Shown here piece by piece: positions 16,456 through 17,895 of a stretch of DNA of 17,895 nucleotides; position 1 is the first letter of the stretch, and every line of letters begins with the position of its first letter. The notes under the pieces were generated by a model that searched no databases, was not told where the DNA came from, and saw nothing but the letters and a program-made list of their open reading frames with translations. This DNA is from Candidatus Nomurabacteria bacterium (GTDB lineage Bacteria; Patescibacteriota; Minisyncoccia; Phycocordibacterales; UBA9973). A program made the translations under genes and the position numbers. The stretch lies in NCBI GenBank assembly GCA_009695015.1, contig SIBT01000010.1, positions 1 to 17,895 of the forward strand. The letters are read 5' to 3'.

Positions 16456-17418
16456 TTAGGCGCTAGCTTTTTTTGATTTACTAATAATTTCAACCGCCTT
16501 TGTAATCAGTGGAATAATATCATTATAAATACGAAGTTCGGGCACCTCTGTCATCTCAAACCATCTGGCGCCATCGAGTCCACCTGATTTTTCAAGGACA
16601 AGTTCTTTATATTCGCTGTACGCTAAAAAATATACGACTTTCTTTAGACTTTTACCTTTAGTTGGGTGCGTAGCCACATATTCATTCTCTCCCAGTTTTT
16701 CTTCTATTTCAACATCGAGCCCGATTTCTTTTTTGAGTGCCCTATATGTACCCTCCTTCAAATCTTCTAAGGCTTCAAGTTTACCTTTTGATAAAGTCCA
16801 GTAACCAAAAACATCATGCACGAGAGCGAATAAAACAGCACCATTTTTTCTCGTATACACCAAGGCACCCCCGAGATTCTCTACTGGTAACTTAGCAATA
16901 TCCACTGATTCTTTGGATTCTTTTTTATCGTTAGAACTTTTATTTTTATGAGGTGCTTTTTGATGTTCTTTATCGGGCTCGCCTATCTCTTTATAAACCG
17001 CTCCGAGCACGCCATTTACAAATTTACTAGAATTTTCTCCACCGAAAGTTTTTGCTAATTCTATCGCTTCATTGATTGCTACTTTCGGAGGCACTTGTGA
17101 CCTATCGCCAAACAATAATTCCGTCAAACCAATACGCAAGATATTTCTATCAACAATAGAAATCTTATCTATAGGCCAATCCGGTGCTGCTTTTTCTATA
17201 ATCTCATCAATCATCACTCGCTTCTTTAAGATTTCATTTATCAGAGAAGAAACGAAAAAATTATCCTCCAGACCAGGAGCAAATTCTTTCAAATTTCTAT
17301 TGAGTGCTTTTTCCATCTCCTCACTCTCAGAGTCTTTACTTTTATTGGTTAGAGATGAGAAATCCCACTCGAAAAGCGTTTGAAGCACTATTGATCTTGA
17401 AAGGTGCCGATTTGCCAT
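16456..17418 (-). CDS. nusB: NusB fused to a degenerate Nudix domain
   Basis: A 320-aa fusion. Residues 1-147 are a complete NusB, the NusE-partnered antitermination factor acting on rRNA operons: [20 protein letters not shown] at the start, then [16 protein letters not shown] and [30 protein letters not shown] charged Lys/Ser/His linker (148-175) joins a Nudix fold (about 176-315: [20 protein letters not shown], then [13 protein letters not shown]). The Nudix box is GX5E (G212, E218), then R226-A-L-K-K-E231-I-G: aligned with REUXEE, two of the three metal-binding glutamates are Ala227 and Lys230; only E231 remains. Hydrolase activity is therefore unlikely and a ligand-sensing or structural role more plausible (inference). 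Reading is continuous with no stop or shift between the parts. rpmF precedes by 26 bp, rnc follows by 13 bp. Confidence 0.92.
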   Translation of the reverse strand: MANRHLSRSIVLQTLFEWDFSSLTNKSKDSESEEMEKALNRNLKEFAPGLEDNFFVSSLINEILKKRVMIDEIIEKAAPDWPIDKISIVDRNILRIGLTELLFGDRSQVPPKVAINEAIELAKTFGGENSSKFVNGVLGAVYKEIGEPDKEHQKAPHKNKSSNDKKESKESVDIAKLPVENLGGALVYTRKNGAVLFALVHDVFGYWTLSKGKLEALEDLKEGTYRALKKEIGLDVEIEEKLGENEYVATHPTKGKSLKKVVYFLAYSEYKELVLEKSGGLDGARWFEMTEVPELRIYNDIIPLITKAVEIISKSKKASA

Positions 17419-17429
17419 AAATTAATGAC

Positions 17430-17444
17430 GAGGTGAGGTGAGGT
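17430..17444. repeat. Tandem GAGGT x3 between rpmF and nusB
   Basis: Three perfect GAGGT copies, ending at the rpmF stop codon. In the rpmF-nusB mRNA the complement reads as repeated ACCTC, C-rich and resembling an anti-Shine-Dalgarno rather than a Shine-Dalgarno. It may simply be slippage-generated. Confidence 0.5.
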
Positions 17445-17675
17445 TTAATTCTTTACTTCTACCTTCTTTGCCTTTTCTTTCTTTTGTTTCTTTTCTATCT
17501 TTTTAACTAAATCTAAAACCTTTTTTCCTCGATAAAAACCGCAAGCGGAGCATACCGTGTGACGCCTCTTTAAAACTTTGCAATTTTCGCATTTACTAAA
17601 ACTCGTACTAGCGATCGCATGATGAGAGCGCCTGTTTCCTGTATGTGATTTTGTACTTCGCATTCTTACTACCAT
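17445..17675 (-). CDS. rpmF: 50S ribosomal protein bL32, zinc-binding form
   Basis: Large-subunit protein L32. The basic N-terminus (MVVRMRSTKSHTGNRRSHH) corresponds to the usual MAVPKRRTSKSRRDKRRSHH-like opening, which fixes the start at 17675. The zinc ribbon is complete: C29, C32, C42 and C45 (CENC, then VCSACGFYRGKKV), so this is the zinc-dependent form. Length is 76 aa compared with 56-60; the surplus is a Lys-rich tail (about 58-76). It heads the rpmF-nusB-rnc-smc unit and is divergent from thrS, with its own promoter 9 nt upstream of the ATG. Confidence 0.93.
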   Translation of the reverse strand: MVVRMRSTKSHTGNRRSHHAIASTSFSKCENCKVLKRRHTVCSACGFYRGKKVLDLVKKIEKKQKKEKAKKVEVKN

Positions 17676-17684
17676 AATGAGCTT

Positions 17685-17712
17685 ATATTAGCATATCGTA
17701 GCTAAAAAGCAA
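17685..17712 (-). promoter_or_regulatory. Promoter of rpmF-nusB-rnc-smc
   Basis: Minus strand TTGCTT (17707-17712), 16-bp spacer ending in TGC, TAATAT (17685-17690). The ATG begins 9 nt after the -10, leaving a leader of about 2-3 nt at most. Confidence 0.55.
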
Positions 17713-17721
17713 AACAAATTA

Positions 17722-17749
17722 TTGGTAAAAATTAAAAATGTGATATTAT
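17722..17749 (+). promoter_or_regulatory. Promoter of thrS, leaderless type
   Basis: TTGGTA (17722-17727), 16-bp spacer ending in TGA, TATTAT (17744-17749). Seven nucleotides (ATAGACT) separate the -10 from the ATG, so the transcript should begin at or next to the start codon. Confidence 0.6.
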
Positions 17750-17756
17750 ATAGACT

Positions 17757-17895
17757 ATGAAAAAAGAGGAAAATAAGGGCGAGAAACTCGGCAACATGAG
17801 ACATACTTTGGCGCACTTACTAGCAGCTGCAGTCGGAGAAATATATAAATTCGACAAAGTAAAACTTACCCTGGGTCCTGCTATAGATAATGGTT
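17757..17895 (+). CDS. thrS: Threonyl-tRNA synthetase, N-terminal fragment
   Basis: Only the first 46 codons are in the window; the gene runs off the right edge. After a short charged start (MKKEENKGEKLGN) the sequence MRHTLAHLLAAAVGEIY and then LTLGPAIDNG match the beginning of the ThrS editing domain (family pattern RHSLAHLLA...LGIGPAIENGF). The first histidines correspond to the HxxxH zinc/editing site. The approximately 60-residue TGS domain that normally precedes this region is absent, so this is a TGS-less ThrS. An AlaX-type or other editing-domain protein cannot be excluded from so short a piece, but the LGPAIDNG continuation favours ThrS. It is divergent from rpmF. Confidence 0.85.
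   Translation, partial: MKKEENKGEKLGNMRHTLAHLLAAAVGEIYKFDKVKLTLGPAIDNG

Noticed and set aside
16443..16493. Longer rnc start overlapping nusB
   Set aside because: The extra 17 residues overlap the nusB 3' end by 38 nt and do not resemble RNase III; the ATG at 16442 gives a normal length.

Overview
The window is a compact, low-GC bacterial chromosome segment carrying only core information-processing genes. Short subunits without lineage insertions, very small gaps, a stripped-down rpsP-khpA-trmD cluster without rimM, a ThrS that starts directly at its editing domain, and almost no Shine-Dalgarno sequences together suggest a member of the Candidate Phyla Radiation (Patescibacteria, perhaps the Parcubacteria/Paceibacteria side). 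That placement is inference from gene character; no 16S rRNA is present. TGA is used as a real stop (rnr), so the standard bacterial code applies.

Layout. 1-8767, minus strand: a strong sigma70-type promoter (TTGACA-N16-TATACT) drives rpoB-rpoC-dnaG, with dnaG running off the left edge. The leader of about 150 nt before rpoB holds a possible 21-codon ORF and a hairpin followed by a long U-rich run, which looks like an attenuator. 8794-10299, minus: rpsP, khpA (KH protein with an unusual tail) and trmD, with a classic UUCG-loop terminator between khpA and trmD. 10342-13549, plus: rnr (RNase II/R family) coupled to capA (membrane-anchored CapA-like protein). 13594-17712, minus: rpmF, nusB fused to a degenerate Nudix domain, rnc and smc. 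17722-17895, plus: promoter and first 46 codons of thrS. No stretch over 300 bases lacks a gene; the longest gap is the 213-bp trmD/rpoB interval, which is dense in signals. No tRNA, rRNA, CRISPR, IS or prophage was seen.

How it fits together: RNA polymerase beta/beta', primase, ribosomal proteins S16 and L32, rRNA/tRNA maturation enzymes (RNase III, RNase II/R, TrmD), the antitermination factor NusB and the chromosome condensin SMC form a growth-linked set.

Most notable: (1) the SMC, in its classical place after rnc, has a genuine SMC-type ATPase head but is only 715 aa and carries a Rad50-like CPTC zinc-hook motif where the SMC hinge should be; (2) NusB is fused to a Nudix domain that has lost two of three metal-binding glutamates; (3) promoters of rpsP, trmD, rnr, rpmF and thrS end 6-9 nt before the ATG, implying leaderless or near-leaderless mRNAs, whereas rpoBC has a long regulated-looking leader; (4) RpoB carries natural substitutions at rifampicin-contact positions.
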